Origin: Salinimicrobium sp. TH3
Lineage (GTDB): Bacteria > Bacteroidota > Bacteroidia > Flavobacteriales > Flavobacteriaceae
Assembly (NCBI RefSeq): GCF_026676115.1
Contig: NZ_JAPONB010000004.1
Coordinates: forward strand, 272,856 to 336,855
DNA: 64,000 bases
Direction of reading: 5' to 3'
The notes beneath the pieces are model-generated. The model did not search any database, was not told the origin of the DNA, and saw nothing but the letters and a program-made list of their open reading frames with translations. The translations under genes and the position numbers were made by a program. Positions 8,839 to 17,846 of this stretch are shown here, one piece after another; positions within the stretch are counted from its first letter, which is position 1, and every line of letters starts with the position of its first letter.

Positions 8839-9654
8839 TTAATTATTCCCAAGGATCAATGGCATTCCGTCATCTCCGGAACCAATTACAACAACCTTAG
8901 CATTTGGTGATTTTGCAAGTTCTATCGTTGCCTGGATACCTTTTTCCCGAAGTACCAACGGAGTCAAAGAAGCATCCAAAATTTCGTTTGCACGCGCCTT
9001 ACCTTCAGCATCAATACGCTGTCTCTCAGCTTCCTGAGTGGCCTTTGTTAAACGAAACTCATATTCAAGAGATTCCTGTTCCTGGCGTAGCTTGCGTTCA
9101 ATAGCCTCTTTAATTGTAGAGGGTAGAGAAACGTCACGCACCAGCACCTCATTAATTTGTACATATTGATTCTTAAGTAGCTTTTGAGTTTCTTCAAAAA
9201 TCTCCTGTTGTATAGCTTCTCTTTTGCTGGCATAAAGCTGCTCGGGATTATATCTTCCCACAACTGCCCTGGCAGCAGAGCGTACAGCAGGTTGTAAGAC
9301 CCTTTGCACATATTGCTCACCCCTCTCTTTGTGAAGCAAACCAAGATCTTCATAATCTGGCTCATACCAAATTGAAGCATCAAGTTTAATTTCAAGACCG
9401 TTGGAAGAAAGTACCTGCATTTTTTCATCAAGGGATTGTTGACGTACCTCGTAAACAAAGACCTTATTCCATGGAGCTACAAAGTGAAAACCTTCACCTA
9501 ATGGTGGTTCATCTATTACAACACCACCTCCAAAGGTCTGGTAAAGCACTCCCGCTTCCCCGGAATTAATAGTGACTGTAGATTTGGCGATAAGAATAAT
9601 AAGAATAATTCCTGCAAAAAGAATTGGCAGGCCAATTTTGGGCAATTTGTCCAT
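8839..9654 (-). CDS. Prohibitin-family (SPFH/band 7) membrane protein
   Basis: 271 aa when started at the Met at 9654 (MDKLPKIGLPILFAG). An upstream in-frame Met at 9708 would overlap the preceding gene and adds no conserved sequence. One N-terminal membrane helix (about 6-26) is followed by an SPFH domain (about 28-200) and a coiled-coil stretch rich in Glu, Arg and Ala (about 175-235). SPFH proteins form membrane microdomain assemblies and often regulate FtsH-type proteolysis; the specific role here is unknown. It is in an operon with the VWA-like membrane protein 20 bp upstream. Confidence 0.85.
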   Translation of the reverse strand: MDKLPKIGLPILFAGIILIILIAKSTVTINSGEAGVLYQTFGGGVVIDEPPLGEGFHFVAPWNKVFVYEVRQQSLDEKMQVLSSNGLEIKLDASIWYEPDYEDLGLLHKERGEQYVQRVLQPAVRSAARAVVGRYNPEQLYASKREAIQQEIFEETQKLLKNQYVQINEVLVRDVSLPSTIKEAIERKLRQEQESLEYEFRLTKATQEAERQRIDAEGKARANEILDASLTPLVLREKGIQATIELAKSPNAKVVVIGSGDDGMPLILGNN

Positions 9655-9674
9655 AGTAATTAAAAATATAAAAG

Positions 9675-11705
9675 TTAAATAAGGCCGTAATATTTCCTTA
9701 AAAACCATTCTGCACTTAGTGCTAAAACAATGATTCCCAGCAAATATTTCCAGTCGATCAAAGATACGTCCTTTTTGCGGCTTTTTTGGATCGTAGCATA
9801 AGAATCGGCCGATAAAAGGTCATTCTTAAGCCTCTCAAAATCCTGAAGAAAATAAATATCCTGTCCCTTTTGTTTTGCAATATGCTGCAGGCCTTCCAGG
9901 TTGGCCCGGGCAAACTGTTTTTCCACATCAAAATCCAGAATCCTGAAGCTTCCGGAGCGGGACAGAGTCTCCCCTTCAACATTTACAGTAAAATCATAAT
10001 CTCCACCCGAGAGACTGCTTAGATCTACTTCAAAGGAGCTGTCATTCAGCAAAAAGGGAATTTGCCTCTGCTCCCCCGTTTCTTTATTTTTAATTTGTAA
10101 TTCAAGTGCAGCCCTGCGGTCAAATTCATAGCTTTGATCAAAATAATCTGCCGTAATAATAATTTCTTCACTTTCATTGTAAAGAGGTTCATGTTTTACC
10201 ACCAATCTATCCTGCCTGTTTCCTGAAGCCAAAAAATGTACGAACTTCCCAATAAGATCATCAAATTTTTGAAATGAACCGTTCTCCCTGAAGCTAGATC
10301 CTCTCCATCGCCAGATGTCTGCCCCAAATAAAAACCCTGTTTTTGATTCTCCGGCAGTTGTCACTCCCAGGAGAGGCATTGTGGTCTCTACCCCCTGCAC
10401 CTCCCTGTATAGCAGCACATCAAGAGCTTCGGTCGCATTGAGATTTCCAAAATTCCCCTCCAAAGGTGGAAAATCTGAAAAGCCAATATCCTCTGTTTGA
10501 AAAGCTTTGAAATTCTCGTTCCAAACCGGGAAATATTCTTCCGGTTGATTGGTAATTTCCTGTTGAAAAAGTTCCTGTTGTTGGTTCAGGAATTTCCAGT
10601 CTGTTTTTGGGCCGGTGATAAGAAAATAGTTCCGGTTTTGAGAGTTGAGCTCTTCCATCACACTTCTAAACCTTGCATCGGGCTGGTACAGCATCACGAG
10701 CTGGTATTTGGCAAGATCTGAAACTTCAGGAATTGGTTTTAATTCAACTTCCCTTTGCTGGTTGCTTTCGATGGCTTTTTTAAAGGCTCCAAGGTCGGGG
10801 TGTAAAAAGGAATATGCGATAAGAACTTTTGTTCGCTCATCGATCACTTCCATCGCAAATTCTCTGGTATTATTGACAATGTTCTTTTCGGCCGGTAGCT
10901 CTCTTACCCGCACCTCAAAATTTTGAATACCTACAGCATTGGCAGGAAGCTCTACCCTAACAACTTGGGAATTATCTTCGGAAGAAAAAGATAGTTGTTG
11001 CGAATGAACTACTGTATTTCCTTTTCGAATCTCCAGCCTTGTCGCTACAGAAGTATCTCCTGAATAATTCAGCATGATTTCAACCGGAAAACGATTATTC
11101 AGAAAAGCATATTTATTGACATTGATCCTGGAAATACTTAGATCCTGATATCGCATTGTGTCCCCAACAACAACCGGAAGAACCGGCTGACTTAATCGCT
11201 GCGCTGCAAAAGTAAACTCCTCACCCAAGGTTTGATTTCCATCTGAAATAAGCACAACTGGAGCTACCCGCCCTTCGTAAAGGGTGGAAAGATCATTGAA
11301 AACGGCTGTAAGGTTGGTTTGGGAATCATTAAAATCGACAGAATCGGCAGGTCTTAGATATCTTCCGAAGGAAAAAGTTTCTATTTCAAAATTTTCTTTA
11401 AGTTTGGGATCAGTCGTCAGGCGGTTGAACAAAGTTTTCACTTCCTCCCCTGCTCCAAATTCACTAATTGAACTGGAATTATCTACTACAAGTATCAAAT
11501 TGGGTTTTTCATTGTAGTACTCGATCCTGTTGATCTCTGGATTGATAAGCAGTAAAAGAAGGGAGAATATTGCAATAAAACGTAAGGAGGCAAAAATGGC
11601 ATTTTTGGAGCGTCGTCCCTTGGCCTTATAAAAATACAGAAACAATGCCAGTGCCAGCGACAGGAGAAAAGCCCCAATGAGAAGAAAGATCGTAGTTGCC
11701 GGCAT
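9675..11705 (-). CDS. VWA-like membrane protein of Bacteroidetes
   Basis: 676 aa. Two N-terminal membrane helices (about 5-27 and 37-58) are followed by a von Willebrand A-like domain with the MIDAS sequence VDNSSS (DxSxS) near residue 80 and VLISDGNQ near 150. A long periplasmic part follows, with a glutamine-amidotransferase-like/beta-rich region, and a single C-terminal helix (about 650-668). Proteins of this build are widespread in Bacteroidetes and resemble BatA/aerotolerance-type proteins, but no function is established. Its neighbour is the SPFH protein. Confidence 0.7.
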   Translation of the reverse strand: MPATTIFLLIGAFLLSLALALFLYFYKAKGRRSKNAIFASLRFIAIFSLLLLLINPEINRIEYYNEKPNLILVVDNSSSISEFGAGEEVKTLFNRLTTDPKLKENFEIETFSFGRYLRPADSVDFNDSQTNLTAVFNDLSTLYEGRVAPVVLISDGNQTLGEEFTFAAQRLSQPVLPVVVGDTMRYQDLSISRINVNKYAFLNNRFPVEIMLNYSGDTSVATRLEIRKGNTVVHSQQLSFSSEDNSQVVRVELPANAVGIQNFEVRVRELPAEKNIVNNTREFAMEVIDERTKVLIAYSFLHPDLGAFKKAIESNQQREVELKPIPEVSDLAKYQLVMLYQPDARFRSVMEELNSQNRNYFLITGPKTDWKFLNQQQELFQQEITNQPEEYFPVWNENFKAFQTEDIGFSDFPPLEGNFGNLNATEALDVLLYREVQGVETTMPLLGVTTAGESKTGFLFGADIWRWRGSSFRENGSFQKFDDLIGKFVHFLASGNRQDRLVVKHEPLYNESEEIIITADYFDQSYEFDRRAALELQIKNKETGEQRQIPFLLNDSSFEVDLSSLSGGDYDFTVNVEGETLSRSGSFRILDFDVEKQFARANLEGLQHIAKQKGQDIYFLQDFERLKNDLLSADSYATIQKSRKKDVSLIDWKYLLGIIVLALSAEWFLRKYYGLI

Positions 11706-11728
11706 TCGGTTTTTGTTTAAGAAAAGAA

Positions 11729-11850
11729 AGAGGCTGTCTAAAAAACTATTACGTCAACCTGAACTCGTTTCAGATTCTCTTTATTCCGATTCCAAATTAT
11801 AAAGATTCTGAAATGAATTGAGAATGACATAAGTGACGAAGACAGCCTCT
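11729..11850. repeat. Dispersed intergenic element with 11-bp terminal inverted repeats
   Basis: AGAGGCTGTCT at 11729-11739 and its reverse complement AGACAGCCTCT at 11840-11850 bracket about 120 bp with no ORF. The interior contains CGTCAACCTGAACTCGTTTC and a partial complementary half, so the RNA could fold. A related word, AAGGCTGTTAGAAAA, occurs at 22181-22195. It may act as terminator between fabG and the upstream operon. Confidence 0.55.
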
Positions 11851-11858
11851 CAATATTT

Positions 11859-12605
11859 TTAGGTAAGCATACCTCCATCTACATTGATAACCTGCCCTGT
11901 AATATAGGCGCTAAGATCACTGGCGAGGAAAACACATGTGTTCGCAATATCCTCTGGCGTACCACCTCGTTTTAACGGAATCGCCTCTCTCCAGCCTTCC
12001 ACAACTTTTTCATCAAGTTTTCCGGTCATTTCGGTTTCAATAAATCCGGGGGCAATTACGTTGGTACGTATGTTACGGGATCCAAGTTCTAAAGCCATGG
12101 ATTTGGAGAAGCCAATCATCCCTGCTTTTGAAGCCGCATAATTTGCCTGCCCTGCATTTCCTTTTACGCCTACCACGCTACTCATGTTTATAATGCTTCC
12201 ATGACGCTGTTTTAACATAGTCCTTTGCACGGCTTTGGTCATATTGAAAACAGATTTCAGGTTTACTTCGATCACCTTATCAAAATCCTCTTCACTCATT
12301 CGCATTAGCAGGTTATCTTTTGTAATCCCGGCATTATTGACAAGGATATCAATACTTCCGAAATCCTGCTGTACATTTTTTATAAGTTCTTCAGCTTGCA
12401 TAAAATCGGCAGCATCAGATTTATATCCTTTTGCTTTGACTCCAAGTTCCTGAAGTTCTTTCTCGAGTTGATTTGCAGCTTCTGCAGAAGAGCTATATGT
12501 AAAAGCAACATTAGCCCCATGTTTTGCAAAAACTTCGGCTATTCCTTTCCCTATACCTCTACTGGCACCGGTGATGATAGCATTTTTTCCTTCTAGTAAT
12601 TTCAT
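11859..12605 (-). CDS. fabG: 3-oxoacyl-[acyl-carrier-protein] reductase FabG
   Basis: 248 aa short-chain dehydrogenase. It reduces 3-oxoacyl-ACP with NADPH in fatty acid elongation. The cofactor loop is TGASRGIG (12-19), NNAG is at 90-93, and the catalytic triad is Ser143, Tyr156 and Lys160 (YAASK). Length and sequence fit FabG rather than a specialised SDR. It is monocistronic, with a TATATTTG -7 element about 40 bp upstream of the start. Confidence 0.92.
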   Translation of the reverse strand: MKLLEGKNAIITGASRGIGKGIAEVFAKHGANVAFTYSSSAEAANQLEKELQELGVKAKGYKSDAADFMQAEELIKNVQQDFGSIDILVNNAGITKDNLLMRMSEEDFDKVIEVNLKSVFNMTKAVQRTMLKQRHGSIINMSSVVGVKGNAGQANYAASKAGMIGFSKSMALELGSRNIRTNVIAPGFIETEMTGKLDEKVVEGWREAIPLKRGGTPEDIANTCVFLASDLSAYITGQVINVDGGMLT

Positions 12606-12645
12606 ATTAAAATTTATGTTTTCCTGGTGTGGGTTATTAATGATT

Positions 12646-12653
12646 CAAATATA
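12646..12653 (-). promoter_or_regulatory. -7 promoter element of fabG
   Basis: TATATTTG on the minus strand fits TAnnTTTG, 40 nt upstream of the fabG ATG. The -33 element was not resolved. Confidence 0.5.
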
Positions 12654-12676
12654 ACAAAAGAAGCGGTTAAGACTGA

Positions 12677-12720
12677 AAAACCTCCGAAATCTGCCTTTTT
12701 TGACAGGTTACGGAGGTTTA
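12677..12720 (-). terminator. Intrinsic terminator after sucD
   Basis: On the minus strand, AACCTCCG pairs with CGGAGGTT, and an inner CTGTC/GGCAG stem closes the loop. A T-rich run follows. It lies 24 bp beyond the sucD stop. Confidence 0.75.
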
Positions 12721-12743
12721 AATTATCTAAAAAAAGGAAGTTC

Positions 12744-13616
12744 TTATCCCATTACTTCTTTTACTTTTTTACCAATCTCTGCAGGAGAGTCCACAACGTG
12801 GATCCCATTCTCCTTTAAAATGGCTTTTTTAGCCTGGGCTGTATCTTCACTTCCACCAACTATAGCACCTGCGTGTCCCATGGTACGTCCTTTTGGTGCA
12901 GTTTCCCCGGCGATAAATCCAATTACGGGCTTCCTGTTACCGTTTTCCTTCACCCATCTTGCAGCATCGGCTTCAAGTTGTCCACCAATTTCACCGATCA
13001 TTACGATACATTCAGTTTCATCATCGTTCATTAACAACTCTACTGCTTCTTTTGTAGTAGTTCCAATAATTGGGTCTCCACCAATACCAATTGCAGTAGT
13101 GATTCCAAGCCCCTGTTTCACAACCTGATCGGCTGCTTCGTAAGTAAGAGTCCCGGATTTTGAAACAATTCCTACTTTTCCTTTTTTGAATACAAAACCG
13201 GGCATGATCCCTACTTTTGCTTCTTCCGGAGTTATCACTCCAGGGCAGTTGGGTCCTACAAGACGACAATCTTTATCTTTAATATAGTCGGCAGTTTTAA
13301 TCATATCGGCAACCGGGATACCTTCAGTAATTGTAATGATTACTTTGATCCCTGCATCTGCAGCTTCCATTATAGCATCGGCTGCAAATGCCGGTGGTAC
13401 AAAAATAATTGAAACATCGGCTCCTGTTTCTTTAACCGCATCGGATACTGTATTGAAAACAGGCTTTTCCAGGTGTTTTTGTCCTCCTTTTCCAGGAGTC
13501 ACACCACCTACCACATTCGTTCCATATTCTATCATTTGGCCGGCGTGAAAAGTACCTTCACTCCCGGTAAATCCTTGAACAATTATTTTTGAATCTTTAT
13601 TGACTAAAACGCTCAT
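12744..13616 (-). CDS. sucD: Succinyl-CoA synthetase alpha subunit SucD
   Basis: 290 aa. It forms, with the beta subunit SucC (not in this window), the TCA-cycle enzyme that makes succinate with substrate-level phosphorylation. The Rossmann CoA-binding loop is GFTGSEGTFH, the CoA contact NCPG is at 123-126, and the phosphorylated His is H248 in TMGHAGAIVGG. It has its own TAATTTTG -7 element and its own terminator, so it is probably monocistronic although it lies behind the lpx operon. Confidence 0.96.
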   Translation of the reverse strand: MSVLVNKDSKIIVQGFTGSEGTFHAGQMIEYGTNVVGGVTPGKGGQKHLEKPVFNTVSDAVKETGADVSIIFVPPAFAADAIMEAADAGIKVIITITEGIPVADMIKTADYIKDKDCRLVGPNCPGVITPEEAKVGIMPGFVFKKGKVGIVSKSGTLTYEAADQVVKQGLGITTAIGIGGDPIIGTTTKEAVELLMNDDETECIVMIGEIGGQLEADAARWVKENGNRKPVIGFIAGETAPKGRTMGHAGAIVGGSEDTAQAKKAILKENGIHVVDSPAEIGKKVKEVMG

Positions 13617-13641
13617 AGTTGATTATTTGATTTTTCTGTTG

Positions 13642-13649
13642 CAAAATTA
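13642..13649 (-). promoter_or_regulatory. -7 promoter element of sucD
   Basis: TAATTTTG on the minus strand, 26 nt before the sucD ATG, within the 65-bp gap after the NTF2-like gene. Confidence 0.5.
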
Positions 13650-13681
13650 GGTTTTTATAAAAGAAACCTAAAGGGTTTTTA

Positions 13682-14086
13682 TTAATTAATTGGAAGGAAA
13701 GAATCCAGATTTTCAGGGCTGTCATCGGCCTGCTGACTTATTTGATGGCCCTTGAACATTTTGCCGTCCTTCATTTCCCAAATGGCAATAAAATGTGCCA
13801 TAGGAAGTTCCTCGTCGGGATTCTCAACAGTACTCACATAATAAGTAAATCTAATACTAACTGTATCTTCCTCGCTAAGCAAATGACTAATATCGGCCTT
13901 AAGGTGATCAAAAGACTTTGCGAGCTCTTTTGACATCTCGGCAATTTCTGAAAAGCCCAGCTTGTGAAAACCTGCGCTACTGTTCCAGAACAATTGTGCT
14001 TGGGGGTGAAGATATTCCTTTACGGAATTAGGATTCTTGTAAAAATCTGAAGAATAAAATTTTGCAACGCAATCTTTTGGTTCCAT
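13682..14086 (-). CDS. NTF2-like / SnoaL-like small protein
   Basis: 134 aa alpha+beta protein with the look of the NTF2 fold. An N-terminal helical part (DCVAKFYSSDFYKN, ...HPQAQLFWNSSAG) is followed by beta strands (VSIRFTYYVSTV, MAHFIAIWEMKDGKMFKGHQISQQ). NTF2-like proteins can be enzymes or ligand-binding proteins; nothing here fixes a reaction. It starts 1 bp after the lpxD-like gene stops, so it is the last gene of the lpx operon. Confidence 0.65.
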   Translation of the reverse strand: MEPKDCVAKFYSSDFYKNPNSVKEYLHPQAQLFWNSSAGFHKLGFSEIAEMSKELAKSFDHLKADISHLLSEEDTVSIRFTYYVSTVENPDEELPMAHFIAIWEMKDGKMFKGHQISQQADDSPENLDSFLPIN

Positions 14087-14087
14087 A

Positions 14088-15020
14088 TCAACTTTTTAAT
14101 TTTTCCATTAATTTAGGCAATCGGCGCAAAAGCGCCAACTCTTTAAGCCACTCCCGGGATTCCATCGCAGGATTTCCCGAATATACGGTATTTTCTTTTG
14201 TTGATTTGGTGATCCCGGCCTGCCCCATCATCACACCTCCTTTTTTAACTACAATTCCACTACGGAATCCTACCTGTCCCCAAATTGTCACTTCGTCTTC
14301 AATGATTACAGCACCGGCAATTCCTACTTGTGAGGCGATAAGACAATTTTCTCCAATCACTGTATCGTGCCCCACCTGAATTAGATTATCCAGTTTAGTG
14401 CCTTTTCCAATAGTGGTGTCACCTGTTACTCCCTTATCTATTGTACAATTAGCACCAATATCAACATTGTCTTTGATCACCACTCTTCCTCCCGAAATAA
14501 GTTTATCATAACCCTCTGGACGTTTCTTATAGTAAAAAGCATCACCGCCCAAAACAGTTCCCGCGTGAATGGTAACATTATCACCAATGACAGTATTATC
14601 GTAAATACTTACGTTAGCATGAATAAGACAATTCTTACCAATTTTCACATTGTTCCCCACAAAAGCCGTTGGCTGCACTACAGTTCCTTCTCCAATTTCT
14701 GCGGAAGCTGCCACATTTGAGGTAGCTTTTTCGAAGGGTTTGAAATATTTTGTGAGTTTATTGAAATCTCTGAAAGGATCGTCTGATATCAACAGCGCTT
14801 TTCCTTCGGGACAATCCACTTCCTTATTAATAAGTATGATCGTGGCTGCCGAATTAAGCGCCTTGTCGTAATACTTTGGATGATCCACAAAAACAATATC
14901 TCCCGGCGTCACCACATGGATTTCATTCATTCCTGAAACAGGAAAATCTGCGGGTCCCACAAATTCCGAAGAAATAATAGTGGCGATCTGCTCAAGGGTA
15001 TGTTGCTGCGGAAACTTCAT
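14088..15020 (-). CDS. Second LpxD-like hexapeptide acyltransferase
   Basis: 310 aa paralogue of the LpxD at 17839-18867. It has the LpxD-like N-terminal domain (about 1-100, with HVVTPGDIVFVDHPKYYDKA) and a left-handed beta-helix of hexapeptide repeats (about 105-275). The His of the LpxD motif QIAHNV is kept (QVGHDT), but the second conserved His seen in GIAGH of the first copy is replaced (GFRSG). It may have altered substrate use or be a non-lipid-A acyltransferase. It is in the lpx operon downstream of efp. Duplicate LpxD-like genes are usual in this family of bacteria. Confidence 0.8.
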   Translation of the reverse strand: MKFPQQHTLEQIATIISSEFVGPADFPVSGMNEIHVVTPGDIVFVDHPKYYDKALNSAATIILINKEVDCPEGKALLISDDPFRDFNKLTKYFKPFEKATSNVAASAEIGEGTVVQPTAFVGNNVKIGKNCLIHANVSIYDNTVIGDNVTIHAGTVLGGDAFYYKKRPEGYDKLISGGRVVIKDNVDIGANCTIDKGVTGDTTIGKGTKLDNLIQVGHDTVIGENCLIASQVGIAGAVIIEDEVTIWGQVGFRSGIVVKKGGVMMGQAGITKSTKENTVYSGNPAMESREWLKELALLRRLPKLMEKLKS

Positions 15021-15087
15021 GTTAGATATGAGATATTAGATTTGAGATTTGAGATGTGAAATTTATTTGATCACTGACGATCACTGA
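15019..15087. repeat. AGATATGAGATATTAG-type spacer repeat
   Basis: The 67-bp gap between efp and the second lpxD-like gene is made of TTAGATATGAGATATTAGAT and TTTGAGATTTGAGATGTGA words, followed by GATCACTGACGATCACTGATCACT. It uses the same vocabulary as the his operon spacers at 2353-2390 and 4232-4275. Confidence 0.45.
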
Positions 15088-15654
15088 TCACTCTTTTATT
15101 CTTTCTTTGTAAGTTCCTTTTTCTGTTTCGATCTTGATCTTATCTCCTTCGTTGATGAAAAGCGGAACATTCACCTCGGCTCCTGTTTCTACTGTTGCAG
15201 GCTTGGTGGCGTTTGTTGCAGTATTTCCTTTAACTCCAGGTTCGGTGTGGGTAACTTCCAGGATCACACTGGCAGGCATCTCTACCGATAGTGGCATTTG
15301 ATCCTCTGTGTTGATAAGAATAGTTACCACTTCTCCTTCTTTAAGAAGTCCCGGTGCATCAAGTGCATTTTCGGTAAGTCTTATCTGCGTATAATCTTCT
15401 GTATTCATGAAATGGTAAAATTCCCCATCATTATACAGGAACTGGAATTTATGAGTTTCAACCCTTACATCCTCGATCTTATGACCGGCAGAAAAGGTGT
15501 TATCAATCACTTTTCCTGTAGTTACACTTTTCAATTTTGTTCTTACAAAAGCAGGACCTTTTCCCGGCTTCACGTGAAGAAACTCTATAACCTTGAAAAT
15601 GTCATGGTTGTATCTTATACACAATCCATTTCTAATATCACTTGTACTTGCCAT
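15088..15654 (-). CDS. efp: Elongation factor P
   Basis: 188 aa, three beta-barrel domains. EF-P relieves ribosome stalling at polyproline. The tip of domain I reads KPGKGPAFVRTKLK, with a Lys at the position that is modified in many bacteria. The domain II and III signatures (FSAGHKIEDVRVETHKFQFLY; GAEVNVPLFINEGDKIKI) are present. It sits 12 bp after lpxA inside the lpx operon. The coupling of efp with lipid A genes is a recurrent gene order in Flavobacteriaceae. Confidence 0.96.
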   Translation of the reverse strand: MASTSDIRNGLCIRYNHDIFKVIEFLHVKPGKGPAFVRTKLKSVTTGKVIDNTFSAGHKIEDVRVETHKFQFLYNDGEFYHFMNTEDYTQIRLTENALDAPGLLKEGEVVTILINTEDQMPLSVEMPASVILEVTHTEPGVKGNTATNATKPATVETGAEVNVPLFINEGDKIKIETEKGTYKERIKE

Positions 15655-15666
15655 TTTTCCTACTTA

Positions 15667-16452
15667 TTAATTTGAACTTATATAACCTTTCATTATCCCT
15701 CTCTGGGAATTTTTGATAAACTCTAAAATATCATCTCTTTCGGAAGTTGCTTCCATTTCGGCTTCGATGATAGCTACTGCCTGACTGTTATTGTAATTCT
15801 TTTGGTACAATATCCTGTAAATATTCTGGATCTCCCGGATTTTTTCGGTAGTAAACCCGCGACGTCTTAAACCAATTGAATTTACTCCCACGTAAGATAG
15901 AGGTTCTCTTCCCGCTTTTACGAATGGAGGAACATCTTTTCGCACAAGGGATCCGCCTGTGACAAAAGCATGACTTCCTATACTACAAAACTGTTGTATG
16001 GCAGCCATTCCTGCTAGAATAACATAATCTCCAACATTAATATGACCGGCCAGGGTACTGTTGTTCGAAAAGATACAGTTGTCACCCACCACACAATCAT
16101 GGGCGATATGACAATAGGCCATGATCCAGCAGTTGCTACCAATCTTGGTTTTCATCCTGTCTGTAGTCCCTCGATTGATGGTCACACATTCCCGAATAGT
16201 GGTATTATCGCCTATTTCTGTAAGAGTGTCTTCGTCATTGAATTTTTTGTCCTGTGGAACGGCAGAAATTACTGCACCTGGAAAAATATTGCAATTCTTG
16301 CCAATCCTGGCCCCTTCCATTATAGTAACATTGGAACCAATCCAGGTACCTTCCCCAATCACCACATTATTGTGGATAGTGGTAAAAGGCTCAATCACTA
16401 CATTTTTTGCAATCTTGGCTCCGGGATGAACGTATGCTAAGGGTTGATTCAT
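15667..16452 (-). CDS. lpxA: UDP-N-acetylglucosamine O-acyltransferase LpxA
   Basis: 261 aa when started at the Met at 16452 (MNQPLAYVHPGA), which is 5 bp after the lpxC/fabZ stop; the longer in-frame version would read into lpxC/fabZ. It transfers a 3-hydroxyacyl chain from ACP to UDP-GlcNAc, the first step of lipid A synthesis. Hexapeptide repeats fill residues 1-185, with the catalytic His in the CHIAHDCVVG region, followed by a C-terminal helical domain with GLRRRGF. Confidence 0.95.
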   Translation of the reverse strand: MNQPLAYVHPGAKIAKNVVIEPFTTIHNNVVIGEGTWIGSNVTIMEGARIGKNCNIFPGAVISAVPQDKKFNDEDTLTEIGDNTTIRECVTINRGTTDRMKTKIGSNCWIMAYCHIAHDCVVGDNCIFSNNSTLAGHINVGDYVILAGMAAIQQFCSIGSHAFVTGGSLVRKDVPPFVKAGREPLSYVGVNSIGLRRRGFTTEKIREIQNIYRILYQKNYNNSQAVAIIEAEMEATSERDDILEFIKNSQRGIMKGYISSN

Positions 16453-16457
16453 AATCT

Positions 16458-17846
16458 TTATTTTTGTTTTACAATTTGTGCCATTAAAATGGCTTCGGTC
16501 ACCAGCTTTCCATTCACATATGCGTAACCCTGCATTTGGCATATCCCTCTTCTAATAGGAGACAATAGTTCCAGTTTAAAAACAAGTGTATCGCCGGGAA
16601 CCACCTGCCTCTTGAACTTGACATTGTCTATTTTCATAAAAAAGGTGAGATAATTCTCAGGATCGGGAACAGATTTAAGAGCGAGAATACCACCAGTCTG
16701 CGCCATTGCCTCCACTTGAAGTACTCCAGGCATTACAGGTTTTCCCGGGAAGTGCCCTACGAAAAAAGGCTCGTTCATAGTGACATTTTTGACCCCTACA
16801 ACTGTATCGCTTGTCAACTCAATGATCTTGTCTACCAAAATAAATGGCGGCCTGTGAGGCAGGATATTCATGATCTCATTAATATCCATTAAAGGCTCTT
16901 TATCAAGATCATATTTAGGCACATTATTCCTCTTCTCGGCCTTAATGATCTTAGAAAGCTTTTTGGCGAATTGCGTATTCACATAATGACCCGGTTTATT
17001 GGCAATTACTTTTCCACGTATACGCGTGCCTATTAACGCCAAATCTCCTATGACGTCAAGAAGTTTGTGCCGTGCCGCTTCATTGGGATAATGCAAAGTA
17101 AGATTATCTAAAATGCCATTCGGTTTTACAGCGATATTGTCTTTTTTGAATGCCACCCGCAGTTTGTCCATAGTCTCAGGACTCAATTCCTTGTCTACAT
17201 AAACAATAGCATTATTCAAATCCCCTCCTTTTATAAGACCATGCTCCAAAAGAGTTTCAAGTTCATGAAGAAAACTGAAAGTGCGGGCATTTGAGATTTC
17301 CGATTTAAAATCGGATAATTTTTGAAGGGAAGCATTTTGAGTTCCCAGGACCTTTGTTCCAAAATCGACCATTGCGGTGACCTGGTATTCATCTGAAGGC
17401 ATTACAAGAATTTCACTTCCGGATTTTTCATCGTGGTAACGAATAACCTCTGTAACCACAAATTCTTCCCTGTCGCATTCCTGCTCTTCTATACCTGCTT
17501 CTTCAAGCGCTTTTACAAAATATTTGGAAGAACCATCCATAATAGGAGGTTCGGCAGCATCAAGTTCAATGATGATATTGTCAATCTCAAGACCCACACA
17601 GGCTGCAAGTACATGTTCTGAAGTTTGAATTGTGACTCCCTCTTTTTCAAGGTTTGTTCCTCTTTGTGTGTTGACAACGTAATTGACATCGGCTTCCACC
17701 ATCGGATTCCCTTCAATATCTGTTCTTACAAAACAGTAACCGGTATTATTTTGAGCCGGTTTAAATGTAAGAGTGACTTCATTTCCTGTATGAAGCCCCA
17801 CTCCCTGTAAAGAAACTTCTTTACTTATGGTGCGCTGTTTAGCCAT
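16458..17846 (-). CDS. lpxC/fabZ: Bifunctional LpxC deacetylase / FabZ dehydratase
   Basis: 462 aa fusion. The N-terminal LpxC part (about 1-310) removes the N-acetyl group from UDP-3-O-acyl-GlcNAc, the committed lipid A step. Its zinc ligands lie in SEHVLAA and in the [15 protein letters not shown] motif, with a later His in NKPGHYVNT. The C-terminal FabZ part (about 320-462) has [11 protein letters not shown] and the catalytic His of [12 protein letters not shown]. The fusion couples lipid A and fatty acid synthesis and is characteristic of Bacteroidetes. It overlaps lpxD by 8 bp. Confidence 0.96.
   Translation of the reverse strand: MAKQRTISKEVSLQGVGLHTGNEVTLTFKPAQNNTGYCFVRTDIEGNPMVEADVNYVVNTQRGTNLEKEGVTIQTSEHVLAACVGLEIDNIIIELDAAEPPIMDGSSKYFVKALEEAGIEEQECDREEFVVTEVIRYHDEKSGSEILVMPSDEYQVTAMVDFGTKVLGTQNASLQKLSDFKSEISNARTFSFLHELETLLEHGLIKGGDLNNAIVYVDKELSPETMDKLRVAFKKDNIAVKPNGILDNLTLHYPNEAARHKLLDVIGDLALIGTRIRGKVIANKPGHYVNTQFAKKLSKIIKAEKRNNVPKYDLDKEPLMDINEIMNILPHRPPFILVDKIIELTSDTVVGVKNVTMNEPFFVGHFPGKPVMPGVLQVEAMAQTGGILALKSVPDPENYLTFFMKIDNVKFKRQVVPGDTLVFKLELLSPIRRGICQMQGYAYVNGKLVTEAILMAQIVKQK

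Noticed and set aside
12700..13128. 142-codon plus-strand ORF antisense to sucD
   Set aside because: Covers the sucD terminator and coding sequence and contains only shadow sequence.
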